Of a stretch of DNA of 64,000 nt, positions 35,463-49,400 are shown piece after piece. Position 1 is the stretch's first letter; each line of letters opens with the position of its first letter. The position numbers and the translations under genes are program-made. Source of the DNA: Leuctra nigra. Its lineage: Eukaryota > Arthropoda > Insecta > Plecoptera > Leuctridae. The notes below the pieces were generated by a model that was not told where the DNA came from, did not search any database, and worked only from the letters and a program-made list of their open reading frames with translations. The stretch is from assembly GCA_934045905.1 (NCBI GenBank), contig OW203767.1, positions 17,301,073 through 17,365,072 on the forward strand, read 5' to 3'.

Positions 35463-37403
35463 TCACAAGCTTTAACATGCTTCTTCCTCATTCGGCCGGC
35501 AAGATATTGGCAAGCGCAGCAACCGACCTCAAAATGTGTACGAGTCGGAATTAATGACAGTTTGACTCGACGTTGAATTTTAGGTCGTCGAGGCCTCTGA
35601 ATGGCTGTTTTCAACGAATTTTACTGCAAGTTGCACAACTTTGTGCAGGTAAATTCTAAGCCAAGTGCTCTAAGTAGGTGGTAGTATTGTGTAACTTTTC
35701 AGTGTCTAACTGTGCTTGAACCCTTTTTTATCTCCTGTCAAAAAGACTTTGTAGATTTGTAGATACAACATATTTAGGTAGTACCTATTTAATATTTTCT
35801 GTAGGCCGATTTTACCCTAACTATATTATTCTTTCTGATTAACCTGATTTTTCTACTAAATTGAATCTTATTTAATATTTATAAATTACTTTTAATTGAT
35901 ATGAGTATACGGTTCATTAATCATTATCCTAGTCATCCACAACTGCATCTTCATTACAACTCTCCAATGTTTCAGGAGAATTATTACTTATAGGCACCGA
36001 GAGTTCGCCACGAGTGAGAGAAATTAGCAACATTTGTGGGAAGATCGTCAACTGTTTTATTTCTCATTGGCCGTGACCTAGCAACCGATCAGATGTCAAC
36101 AAATGTACTCAAAATATTTCGGAATCAGAACTTAGTCGCGCAAATTAATATTGTGATCAGATTCAGTGAAATTGTGAACACTTTGTTGTTAATATTTTGT
36201 AGGCGAATAAACATTAGATAAACTTGGGTAAATTTTAAGAATTGATAATGCGTAATATGTGCAGCAACATAACATATAACTGCAGCGACTTGGACGCCTT
36301 GCCAAAAGGTAAGCTTCCTTCCCACAGATTAGGTGGCTCTGTCTGTACTTTTGCAGTGCCATCTGTTGTCTAAACACGCTGCCTATTGTAGTTGTGAAAT
36401 ATTTTAATCAACGTGCAGCAATTCTGTTGCCTATAGCCAATGAAAAGGAAATGGTGTCTACTACTCCTAAGTTTATTAGTAAAGACATTTAAAAGAGGCA
36501 GAAATGATTTCCTTTCCCTCGGTAAAGTTAATGCAAATACAGAATTACTTGATTACGCTAACATTGTTCTGGAATATAAAGCCATCGAATGAGGAAGGCA
36601 CGTGATGAGATTATGGGCGATATCTGTGACAAAAATAATGTTAAGTAAGCTTGCTTGAGATAGGAATATTACTATTTCATCCGCACAATCTGCCAATTAT
36701 TTTTTACAATGTTCACATCGAGAAATGAAAATCTACCCTTAATAAAAGGAATTGAAACATTTTGAGTGTTGAACTACAGCACAAACAGTGTCAGATCCTT
36801 CATTGTAACGGTTTCGTATTTATTTTTTAATCTCCGTGACGTTGTCCAGATTAACCCTTAAAGAAAGGGCCTATGTCAACATAAAACTATAACTTCTGCT
36901 GGTGAAATGGATTATGTTAACGACCGCTTCTACCTGTATTAAAACATGTGTTCAATGGAATGATATACTGTGCTTACTTTAATATGTAATCAGTAATCAC
37001 ACAACATCTTACTCAATCTAAACACACATAATGAAAAAACTATATTAATTGAAAAAAACTAGAAATATTTATAAATTATACGATTAATTACGTTGACTTT
37101 AAAATTACTCTTGTAATTAAGCCTTGCCACTTCCCATATTCTAATTCCTAATCTACACATTTCCTCATTACTTCAAGAATTCCAAGCTCACCTCGATAAA
37201 ACCAAATTTGTTTCTCGCAAAAAAATTGAGAATACTGACTTCAAGCGTTTTCTTCTGGCCTCACTGCGCCGCACTAGGTTTGAAATTTGCAATGAGTTGA
37301 GTACGGTGAAGTGAGAAGTCACTTCAGTGCAGCCCAGTCGAAAACGCCATTTACATAGTTATTATATGAAGGAACACGGTTTACCTACACAGAGGTATTA
37401 AGC
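35463..37403. other. Convergent DPH6/SAYP intergenic region, no further gene seen
   Basis: DPH6 (+) stops at 35462 and SAYP (-) stops at 37404, so both 3' UTRs lie here. Besides the dispersed repeat at 35990-36386 I see only AT-rich sequence and short frames without recognisable protein features. Confidence 0.6.
35990..36386 (+). repeat. Dispersed ~400-bp repeat, copy 1 (ATAGGCA termini)
   Basis: This stretch is nearly identical to the reverse complement of 56513-56910. The ends ATAGGCACCGAG and CGCTGCCTAT are imperfect inverted repeats, which suggests a small DNA transposon. I found no matching flanking duplication at either copy. Confidence 0.75.
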
Positions 37404-40400
37404 TCAAGTTTTGACCGTTAGTCTGGGTGCAAATTTTATCGCGGGTGATCGAGGAAGACTTTTCTCTTGGCAGAGTTCACAGAGAAAGTTGGATGTAGAT
37501 CGGATGACTCCAGGCCCTCCGTTTGCACTACAACAATCTGGAACGGAAAAGAAACCACTAAGTCGGCTGCTGTACCCAGGGGGAATTCCTGGGATATTTC
37601 CTAAATTATCATCATAATCATAGCATGCAAAGATACATCAAAATGATTGAAACAAAATGTAATCGACAATTGTCAATCAACAAGACTTTAGTGTAGTTTA
37701 GCAATTGAAGCATAAAAAAAATAATCACATGTCATTTATTCCATAGCCAAGAATATATATTTTTCCCACTAGGTAGGTCCACTATTATGTTAATAGTTGG
37801 TAGGTAATGATAACAGTTAATAGTGACGATTAATGATGCCTAGCGAATGAGTTTTGGTTAAGTGCTGGCCTCCACCTAGGAAGCGAATATGTACCTGTAT
37901 GCATGAGCTTGTCGCAAGCGCTACAGGCAACGAGGCCCTCTTCATCCTCGGGACGGTTGCCATAGCAACGCCAGCACAGCTGACAGAATTTTCCCTTGCG
38001 CCAAAGCCTGTCACCCACGATTAGTTAGTCACAGAGGTAGTCACAGTTAGATATACAGGTTAGTCAAGTAATGGAAGAACAATGATCAGGAAAGAAAACA
38101 ATATGACAGGTGACATGTACTGTACTGTACAATATTGACACAGTTGGGACTTCCTTGGATGGAGCAAGCCGAGGTGCAAGCAAAACCACAATAAAGTACG
38201 TACAACAAACTTCATTCGAAAATCAAAATAATTACTTACTTTGAGCATGGAACACAGAGGGTCTGAGCATAAACACGAACTCCTTTTTCACCTTTCTTGT
38301 ACTGAAAATAAAACATTATTTATATACATTAATCATCAATTGATATCGCCCTGCCCTAATAGAGGCCACTTTTCGAAACATTGATCCATCCAAAAAACAT
38401 TTTTTATCGATTTAATTTTTTTTTAAACTAAGTTTCTGTCAAAACTTACAACTTGGGCGTGTTTCCACATTCATATTAGTGGCAGACAATCCTTTTTACA
38501 TTCTGTTCACTGTACTCTTGTATAGTATTGTATTTCTAAAATGCCACAACTATCTGCATTTCACCGAGCACCAAGGAGAAATGCGTTGACCCACCTCGTG
38601 CTGCCAGATGGCAGTGCCGGCGGTGTCCTGAGCCCCACCCGGATCAGTGGCGCCACACGAGCCACATACGGCGCACTCCTTGCAGTGCCACCTGCCGGTT
38701 GGAACCCGGCGCAATCCCACGCAGTAGATGTGGTACCTGTGGGAGAACACGAGCAGTGAGTCGACTGTTCAACTTGACTACAACTGTGGGGAAAACGAGT
38801 TTCAGGCGAAAGCCCATGAATACGTTGAGCATTTTCTTTAAACAACAGTCCAAATTAAACAATTACTAGGGACAACTTGTAAATTTAATTTAAAAAATGG
38901 AGTAGGCTTCTGAGTCGGATCCTTGTGTACAAAACGTGCAACAAATAGGTAGAAAGTTCAAATAAAAGTTGAAATTAGAAAAAAAAATGAAATGAACAAT
39001 ATTGTTGTTCAAAAAATCCACAAGTGTCAATGCATATTGTTAAAAATGGGAAAGGTTGCTGCAGCGGATTTTACACTTTCCCAAGAAAAGTTATTGTAAC
39101 GACTAACGAAAGTTTTAACAGCAATATTAACAGTAACGGACATTGATAAATAATACCTAATTTACAAGTTAGTTTCACATCAATCTGTATGGTATTCAAT
39201 ACCACATTGCCTGTCAAGTAAGAAGTGCATGACATACCAAGCATCTACCCTGGGGGGTTATTCTAAATTCCCTTGTCGTCTCGTTTCACGTGATACGGGC
39301 CCACTGCACACTGGAGTGCTATCTATTTAACACGGTAGTGACGCCGTATCAATTGATACAAGACGACAAGGAAATTTAGAATCACCCTCCACGAGTGTCA
39401 AACGTGTGAACTGAACGACTACTGACCCGCGGTCGCACATGTCGCAGAACAGCATCTTGTCCTCGTCGGCGGGATCCTTGCACAGGATGCAGGTCTTGCA
39501 GTCGGTGCACTGCCAGGCGTAGCGGCGGATGTGGGTCACCATGTCCAGTGTCAGATCCAGACAGCTCGGGTGGACTGCAATGAAAAGTCAGCCAATTTAA
39601 ACAACATTTACAGAAGAAGATGTTGTGGTGTGGACATGTGTGGTGGATAGAGCTCTACAGGTAGCCTCAGAGAATGTGAATCTGAAGGCTTGTCGGGTTG
39701 TCCCGAGTGAGAGAGCCTCTAAGAGAGGTTGTAGAAGCGATCAGAAAGAGAGAACTGCTGGAAGACCAATGGTTACACGGAGAGCTGTGGTAATTGGGGT
39801 TTGCGACACAACAGTTGTAATATACTCTCAAAATGCAATATTGTTCCCTTGACTATGGCAATCTACATTTTATGAATGAGTACCTATGCTTTTGTAATTT
39901 GTAATGTAAATAAGGTCTCATTATTTTACCTTGCATCAATTTATTAAACTTTCAGTTCAATCACAAACAATTCATATTCACCATTTAGTTACCAAGCACA
40001 TAATGAGCGGGGGCCTTCTCATGCCCTACTCCCATTACCAGAATACACGATTAATTTCTGAGAAACAAGTTCTTCCCAAAATCCCACATTTCCAACCGCT
40101 CGGCAGCGACTTACCACTGGTGGTGCACTGAGCACAGTGAATGAGCACCTCCTCTGCATCCTCCTTGTTGCGATCGCGAGAGCACATCTTGCAGAGTGCG
40201 GTGTCCCTCGCCTCCGTCTTCACCTCGACCTTGATCTCGCCAGGGTCGACGTCGCCGCCCGTTGAGTGCGTGTCCTCGGTGTCCTGCGTTCCCTCGCTGG
40301 AGCTGCTGCTGGAGGTGCAAGAATCATCGTTGTACTTCATCGTTTTGCATATCGTTGGTTCAACAGAATATAGAGTTAACTTATCACTCTCGTTGATAGA

Positions 40401-43400
40401 AGATCTTGAAATTTAACAATGTAACATCAACTGTTTAATATCTTCTATAAAATATCTGAAGTTCAATATTAGATTGTTTCTACAAATATTTATATTATGT
40501 ACTAGAACTAGAGGGTTTTGAGAAAGCCACAAAATAAAATGCGCATGGCCCTATTCTGTTGTCACTTCTTATCAGAGTTGAATAGTCATGTTTTAAAGAA
40601 TTGTTTGCTGTTTGTTCAGGCAAGTGTGTCTTTCTACGTATTTGCGTAGGTAATGATGTATAACTACGGAGCAGGACTTTAATGCTAGCTGTAAGGTTTG
40701 GATCCTATACTTAAACGGCTCGTAGAACAAAGATGGTAGAACAGTGATCTGGAGAGTTTCAAATATATTGCTAACCTGGAGTCATCTGAAGAGGAAGAGT
40801 CGTCGGAGTCCGACTGGCTGCCATCGGAGCCGCCACCGTTGCCTGGGATCATCCGTTCGTTGGGTTTCAGCGGTCCGTATAGCACCGTGTTCAGTGGGAA
40901 GTAGCGCATCTCTGTGCCGGTGTAGCTGCAAGCAACATCATTCACTCGCTCATTCACAGTGCTACAACATCACAAGGTACTGTCAAGACTCAAGAGATGA
41001 CAGTTTGGTAGAAGCAAGATATGGATTCATTTCTAGTTTGTCAGATCCAAATAAAATCTTTTGACAACTAGAGTTAAAATAGCTCTCATCATCAGTATCA
41101 CTATAAAATTATAGATACCTACATGTAAATATTTACAAATATAAAATAGGTAACTGACTAAGGTACCACTTGAGCCCAATACCTTTATTTCAGAGAAAAC
41201 CACTCTCGACAAAGATAATCAGTTTAGTTCGAGATGAATCTAATTTTTCTTATGTTTGGTATAAAACTGATACAGAAAATGAATGCTTTTTATTTTGTCT
41301 GTAGCTAAAGTCACTTACCAATGCTTGCAGACCAATGCAAAAACATGAACCTGCTTTTCTGGATGCCTTTAGGTATACACCTACCTAGTCACTTCAATTC
41401 TTCACAAACCGAAACAATAATCTAATAAAAAACACACTACACATCACGACAGCACTGAAACCTCACCTCTTGTAATAATCTGTGTACTGTCCCGGGATGA
41501 GCGCGACCGGATAGTGTCCCACGCTTGGTGCCGCGACGCACTGCCGCTTGCTGCGCGGGTAGTGGATCGTGAAGCTCTGCAGGTCGAACACGCAGCGTCG
41601 CTTGTCGTGACGCGCACGGTTGAAAGTGGAGTTCCAGTTGGCGGCCGACTCCACAGCTTTCTCCTTGTAGTCCAGCTTGCGGTCCGTAGTTGCCGTCTGG
41701 ATGGCTGGAAAGAAATTCCGAAGAATACAATGAAATCGTTCTTAATTGTTAGGCGTGGCTCTGGAATATGATGTAAAATGTGATTATATTATTATAATTA
41801 ATTTTGAAGTGCAATTTTTAAAGCTGATAGGTAATAGGTATTTTCCTTTTCCCCCATCTATACCAAAGGCTCTTCTGAATATGTCTCATTTCTGCATTTA
41901 TGCTTTCTCTGTCTCAATGAGATTATTAATTAGGTATTTAAATTAAGAACTTTCTACAATAAATTAGACATGTAGATTAATCTCACTTCGAACACTTTTC
42001 AATTTCTCTAATTACATCTCTAATCTATGTACAAGTTCTAAGAGTTCTTCTCCATTTGGATTAGTGAAGTGATGCACTTACCCTTCTGCTTGGACGAGAA
42101 CTCCTTGGCTTGCTTCTCGCGCAGGAATCTCCGGTACTCCTCGTACTTCTCCTGGAAGTCCGAGTACATGATGTCCAGCACCTCGGCACTGTTCACAGCC
42201 GTCAGGCCTGAAGCAGAAAGTGACACGTCACGTAACATAACCAAGTGAAATATCCAACCGTCAAAACTGACAGCTTTTCTCTTACTCCCTTACCCTGGGT
42301 CTCTTACTCCAAGTTTGTGGTGTAGATTATTTCTGCCTACTTCATCAATGTTTCTTTATTACTCCTTCAATTTACAAATAAGTACGGGAAAAGATCTTGA
42401 AATTACTCTGTTCCGTACATTTTTAATCAGTTGCCTCAGGAAATTAAATCTTTAGAAAATTATAGCTCAATAAAGAAAGCTGTGAAATCATGGTTATACA
42501 TACAACTACTCTGATAATGTTTAATATGATGTGTTTTTGTAATATGTAAATACCTAGTACAAAACGGGAACATTTATACATATTTTCCATATTTTTTTTT
42601 GTTATTTGTAAAAATATATTATTCTCTTCTGTACACACTAATTTTAGTGTAGCTTTAACTCGTGAGTTAATTACAGGCAGTTAGCATCTGTCAAAGTGAG
42701 TTAATTTGTAGATAGGTACAAGAAAAAATTATTATTACATTTTGTGAGGAGTTAGGAAGCTGATTTTTCTATGATAAGAATATAGAGTATAACTTATAAA
42801 ATATAATGCAAATTTAAAAATCAAGATTTTCTATAATGGATGTTGAATGGCAAAAGTATGTGAGATACGGGCCAGTAAATGAGTGAATTGTACTTTTTGT
42901 GTATAAAAATCAGGGATGGCACTTTTACCGGGTCTGAAAAAATCGGTAAATTTTGAAAAATGATGGCAGATACCAATTCATGACTATACCAAATACAAAA
43001 ATGACCCTACTTTATTATTTGACCCATTTACAAAGATGACCGCAGGACAATAACAATACATCTATAATCAATGTTAATACTAATGACAATACTCCATATT
43101 GATAAGGGATGATATAGCCGAATAGTTGATTCGACCAACCTAGTGTAGGCTATGCCATGCTGCCTGTGCTATTCTCCCATAAGAGGAATTGTCGACCACC
43201 AATTTGATCAAGTTACAATCTGTGTCTGCTAAACAAGCAAACCTGAATAGAGATTCCGACATTGGAAGTAATGGTATGGATGGAGTTATCATTCTGAATG
43301 ATTGAGGACAACCAAAAATCAACGTAAAATATGCCTAACTGCTAATGTTGTCACACTGAAGTTTACATACATAGTTATTACTTAAAATTTGATATCTCCA

Positions 43401-46400
43401 TGTTCATACATTGGAGAGGATCAAAAAAACAAAATTTACCATTTTTTTTACCGGTAAATTAATAATTGGTAAATTTACCGGTAAATTTACCTTAATTTAC
43501 CGGTAAAATTTACCGGGTGCCATCCCTAATAAAAATAAACAAATAAATGAAAAAATAAACTGATAATTTGAAAGCTCAGCAGCTGACAGATTGCAAGGTG
43601 TCAACGAGTCCTAAAGCCACTCACCGAGATCGCACATGGACTCTGTGACGAGGCCGCGCTCGCTCAGATACGTGCGCTCCTCCATCTCGACGGGGCGGCG
43701 TGTGAGGTCCGGATACTTGCGCTTGAAGGACTTGACCTTGAGGTACTCGGAGATCTGCTCCTGGATCATGTAGTGGTCTCCCGTCTTGTCCAGCGGCCAC
43801 TGGTACTCGGCTATCTGGTCCACAGTCACCTCCTTGTGCACGGACAGCTCGATCTCCATACGACCTGCTACAACAATGTCCTTTAGATAGGAAGAGGCTT
43901 CCGTCTGTGAGTTGAGGTACATTTTCTACCTATTTATCTTATCTCGGTGATTCTACCGAAATAGGAATATTTTGATTACTTTTAAACTTTGTAAGATTGG
44001 GGACAATATTGGTCGTAATGACTTGTCAAAATTTCAAATTGATCGGACCTACCAATCGAAAGATAATTCTTTTAAATTTTGAACCAATCAGCGGATTTCA
44101 AAAAAAATAAGAGCAACATGTTCCACAATTGTTATTTTTAAGATTTGATTGGAGTACCTACTTAGTCCATCTAGTGATATTTTGATTTGGATCAGACACT
44201 TCACATATTCCATTAGACTCTTGATTTCTGTTGTAAAAATTGAATATATTCTCTGTATATTAAATGTATTCTTTCTTTAGAAATTGAGCTGTTTTAAGTT
44301 AGGTAGGTAGGTAGTGCCTCAGCCCCACAAAGAACATTTAAAAAACAATCCTTAAATTGAAATGGAATTAGAAATGTTTCTTTTCAATGTTTCTCAAATA
44401 GGTATCATTTCTATTTTAAGTTTATTTTCTCTCCAGAAACATAATCAGCATGCAGGATGTCTGTCTCACCCTTCGTGTTCCTCGGTGTGAGCGTGGCGTT
44501 GGTACTGGTGCTGACGACGCTTCCTTGCGACTCCTCGTTATGCCCCTCGAGCGCGGCCACCACCTGCGGCAGGATGCGCGCTGGCGTGTGACACCGACTG
44601 CTGCTGTCCACGCTCGTGCGACTCTCCTCCTCGAAGTTCTCCACGCCGCTTGGCACGGGCTCCACTTTCAGTTCCACCTTCGGTTCAACCTTTGGCTCCG
44701 CCTTCTTCGGTTCCACCTTGGGCTCCACCTTCTTCGGTTCCACCTTAGACTCAGTCTTCTTCGGTTCGACCTTTGGCTCCGCCTTCTTCGGTTCCACCTT
44801 CGGCACCATTACGGGCTCCCTCACTGGCTGCAGCACTTGCTCCATCAGTGGAGTAAAAGATTGCTTCGCTGGTGACTCGGCAGCCGGTACTATGTGCTCG
44901 ACTACAGGAGTTTCGCTCTTACGGCCTGGAAAACATTAACACTTTAGACTCTAGATGAGATGAGGCAACCCTAGATTTGGTACATAATTTGCCCTTTGAC
45001 ATTCGTATACATTATAGAGGTTCGAAGCCAAACACATGAAAACAACACTCATTTCCATATAGGTATCTACAAATTAGGTACCTACATACCTACATGTCTT
45101 TACATATACCTACTCATTTCACAGGCACTTATTTTAATTTATTTAATATCTAGGTAGGTAGGTAGGTAGGTAGGTAGGTACAGTCACCTCCATGTGTCAT
45201 TACGGGTTTAGACACGGTGCACTTTTGAGAAAAGAATAAAAAACTCTCGCATGAGCCTAATTCTAAAATTCAATAGGTACTTTTCCCGAATAGATACTTT
45301 TAAAACTAATTGGATCAGTTTTACGACATATGTCTACATTCCAGGCTAGTGTCTCAAGATATGAGGAGATAGGCTGTTTTGAATTCATGCGGACTTATGC
45401 TCACCTCCCCTCCACCCTCCTTGCTTCTTCTTTGGGGTCCGCGGCACCCTCGGCTTCTTGGGCTTCACGACCCAAGGCTTCGGGTCGCCTGTGCATGTTC
45501 GTTTTGGTCGACTCGGCTCCGCCTTTACGGTCTGAGGAATTGCTGGATCTAACACTGAATAACAGATCAGAATAAAAGTGGATCCCTAGGTAACACCAAG
45601 TAGCACACAACTTTTTGGAATTAGGAGAAATTGTTACATGTTGTATTTAAGAGCTTTGCATAGGTAGTATAAGAACTACCTATGTCGTTCGTTAGACATA
45701 ATGAAAAGCACTCATTGTAAACAAGATCTTATTTATAAGAAATAATCATTAACATCAAACCTAAGAAAGCTCTGAATCAACTGACATGGATGAACTTACC
45801 AACAATCTCCGGAATGACTGCTGGTGAGATAACTGAAGTCGGCATCGCCACCAGAGCCTGCTTCCTCGGTCGTCCTCGACCCTTCTTCATCGGCGTCGGC
45901 ACCTCTTGCGGGACCACATTGTTGCCAGCGTCCTCCGCCGCAGACGGTTGACTCTCGCAGATCTCCGTAACGGTCACAACATCCCTTGGTTCCTCCGCCA
46001 GTTGAGATGTGGCTGGGACGATCTCAATACTGCTGTTATCGGGATCAACTTGAGGAGCGACGGTGGGAGCGAGCGTGATCGAGAGGTCTGGACCAAGAGT
46101 GGAAGTAGTACCAATCTTAGCCAGCATCTCGCGGAGATTTGCTTCCAAAGAAGTGCTCATCGATGATAATGGCGTTTCCACGGGTGTCACTGTCAGTTGG
46201 TTAAGATTCTTTAGAAGGGACTTTGAACTTTTAGCTGGTTTCTCCGGAAAGTCATGGCTGCGTTTCAATGTTTCACGAATTTTAAGTTCGGGATTCACTT
46301 CGACTGTCTTCTTTGGTTTACTCAGATCCAGCGACTCGCCTTCCACGACGGGAGGTTTGCTCAGGCTCATCACTTCTACGCTAACTTCACAACTTTCGGG

Positions 46401-49400
46401 ATGAGATTTCTTGCTCTTTGTCACAACTTCCGCCACATCAGTCCCAGAATCTTCGTGGTCGCTTCTCAACGGTGACGGAGAATGATCAGAGTGACGGGTC
46501 TTCGTCTTCTGCACAGACCACGCAGAATCTTTCTTGAACGTTAACTTCAGTGTCTCTGGCTTCCCCTCGACCGGCTGCTCTTGGAGATCCGAAACGCTGG
46601 GGCTTCCTGGACTCCCAGTGTCAACGCTTTCTGCTCGCTTTGTTGCGTCTTTCGTGAGTCTTCGTGTGATCTTATCCAGCTTTGACGGTCCTTCTTTAGC
46701 AGGCAGTTTAGTTAAAACTACGCTTGTGTGCATGTAAACTTTGTCAGAAGTGGCAGGAGGAGTTGGCAATTTAAGGGTAAGTTTTTCCACAATCCGAGGT
46801 TCTTCTGGAGGTTCCTTGGAAGTATCGTCAAGTCTTGGTGTCACCTTCAGCTCTGAGGTCGCAGTGTCTTTAGACAGTTTCAGAGTGATTTTGTCCAACT
46901 TTGTCTGATCTTTGACTTGTGGCTTCACCACCTCAACAATTTTAGCAATTTCGATATTTGAATCGTCCGATGGCTTACTAGGCTTTAACTTCAACGTTAG
47001 CTTCTCTACCACTTTTGTTTCTTCCTTTGTAACAGCAGTTACATTCGAGATACTGGCCACATCATCCATATGTTTCTTCGGCTGCAACTTCTCTGCAAAT
47101 ATCTCAGATGTCGATGCGTCTTTGGACAGCTTCAGAGTGATCTTCTCTACTTTAGCCTGTTCTTTAGCAGCTCCCTCCAGGTCCATTGGCTTCAGTTTTA
47201 AAGTAAGTTTTTCAACAAGTTTTGGTTCTTCTTTGCTAATTCCAGCAGGGCTTTCTACAAAAATTGGCTTATCGTCTGTTTGAACATCTTTCTTTGAAAT
47301 TTTCTTTTCTGCAACTATTTCGGATGTTGCTGCGTCTTTCTTCAATGTGAGTGTGATTTTCTCCACTCTCTCCTCTGGCTTACTTACTTCTATTATTTGT
47401 TGGGAGAGAGGAGCTTCAGAGACGGCAGAATGATCCGTTTCCATGGCAACTGGAACTGAATCTTTCTTCAACTTTAAAGTTAACTTGGCCACTTTTGGCT
47501 CCTCTCGAAACGGCACCGGCTCTCCACTTTCGAGACTCGTTGTTTCCATGACCTTGGCAGAAGTCAGCTCGGATGTTGTGGGATCTTTCTTGAGCTTCAA
47601 TGTGAGTTTCTCGTGCTTTTCTTCGACATGCTTTTCTTCGGAAGGCAAGCTATTCACAACATCTACGGACTTGTCTTGAACATTTGTGATTTCACTCGTT
47701 ATTGGGTCTTTTCGCAGCTTCAACATGATTTTTGCAGGCTTTGTCTCCGCTTCTGGCACCATTCCAATTGTTTCCAGCTTAGAAGCTTTCTCAGCGCTCT
47801 TCGAGCTACCATCAGTAGTCACAGTTGGCTTCTCAGACGTAAGTAGCGAAGTTATCGGATCTTTCTTCAAGGTCAGTGTGATTTTCTCATGCTTTTCTTC
47901 TCGCTTTGAATGAAATGGTTCAACAGGTGGGGGCTTTGATTTTTCAGTTGCAATTTCTGAAGACTTGAGTTTTAGAGTCAACTTCTCTACCTTCTTCTCC
48001 TCATCAGCTTTTGCTAGTTTTGATGCAGTATCCGAGTCGGTGGTCTCTGAAGTCGATGCCTCAGAAATTATCAAACCTTTCTTCAGTTTCAAGGTGATTT
48101 TCTCCTGCGATTGGTTCAAGCCAATTTCAGATCCTGGTGAGATAATCTCCGATGTTCCAGTGATAGGATCCTTTTTTAACTTTAAAGTAAGTTTTCCAAC
48201 TTTTGGTTCATCTCTTGCCGAGCTGGAAACAACCTCCGACTGCCTCCCGTCTTGCTCAAACCCCGATGATGATGCCTCTGGTCCACTTCGCACAGTGACT
48301 GGATTCTTTTTCAACTTCAGAGTGATCTTCGGTTGATTCGATACACTAGGTTCTGAAAGTTTCGTTGTCTCTATCGTTGATGGCTCTTTAGTAAGTTTTA
48401 AGGTTAATTTCTCAACTTTTGGCACTTCTGTAGTTCCACTGGACACGTGAATTTCCTGTCCTGCCGAGGCCAAAGGTTTCGTTTCAGACACTTGAGCAGA
48501 AGTAGAGGCAGTAGTGTACGTCGATGTATCTTTCTGCAATTTCAGAGTCAACTTCTCCACCTTTGGGACTTCCTTTGGAGCTTGCACCTCTTGTACTTCC
48601 ATTGGAACATTGTGAACTTCCGGCGGCACAGGGCTCGACTCCTTGCTAGGCTCTGGTTTATGCTCTCGAGGTGAAGTCACTTTGCCTATTAACTTTCCCA
48701 ACTTCTCAGCCATTGACTTGACAAGTGACACCTTCTTGGTTTTTTCAGAGCTCTCAGGAGAGCCTGTCTCTTGCTTTTCTTCTGGAACTGGCTCTGCCTT
48801 CTTGGTTTCGTTTACGCCCCGTCGCTGGAATCTCGGATGGCAAGCATCCGGCTCCGTGACCAGCGAAGACTTACATTCACTTCGTCCGTCGACTGTATCC
48901 ACCAGTCTGACACTAACTCTTTCAACCTTCCCGGGAACATCAACCGAAGGCTCTATATCACAATCAGTAGAACTGGAAAGTGATGGAGATTCCTTTGAGG
49001 CTGCAATTGCTGCAGATGGGGGTAAAGATTTTGACTCAGTCAAAGTAGCCGGCAGGTCAACCTCGACAACTGTTGAAACAGGAGGAACGACTATTTCTGG
49101 GACGTTGCTTGGAGTTACTGAAACTGTTGGGACTTCATCGGATGAGTCGTCCTCACTTGTATCGGCCATATCATCGTCATCGGGCGAAGGGGGTTCGTAC
49201 GCAGCTCTAAGAGCATCCAACGCAGACAGTTTCGGTTTCGGTTGATTCGCAGGTTTTGTAGAAGCCGGTGTAGATGTTGGTATTGAATCTTCTCTCTTCT
49301 GCGTAGAAACTACGTTCTTCTCAGGAGTTTCAATCTTGCTTGGTGATCCAGTTGTAGCCGAAGGATTGGAAGGACTTGCTGGCACTTGTTTGACAAGCTT

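Noticed and set aside
39602..39850. A further LINE C-terminal fragment (CGHVWW-like phrase)
   Set aside because: The similarity is a few residues only and no further tail motif follows; too weak to list.
44450..44939. Plus-strand frames opposite the KVEPKK exon that look Phe/Gly or Leu/Arg repetitive
   Set aside because: They are reverse translations of the simple Lys-Val-Glu-Pro repeat in SAYP exon 3.
45151..45180. Regular repeats considered as a CRISPR-like array
   Set aside because: It is a 4-bp microsatellite without spacers, in a eukaryotic intron.
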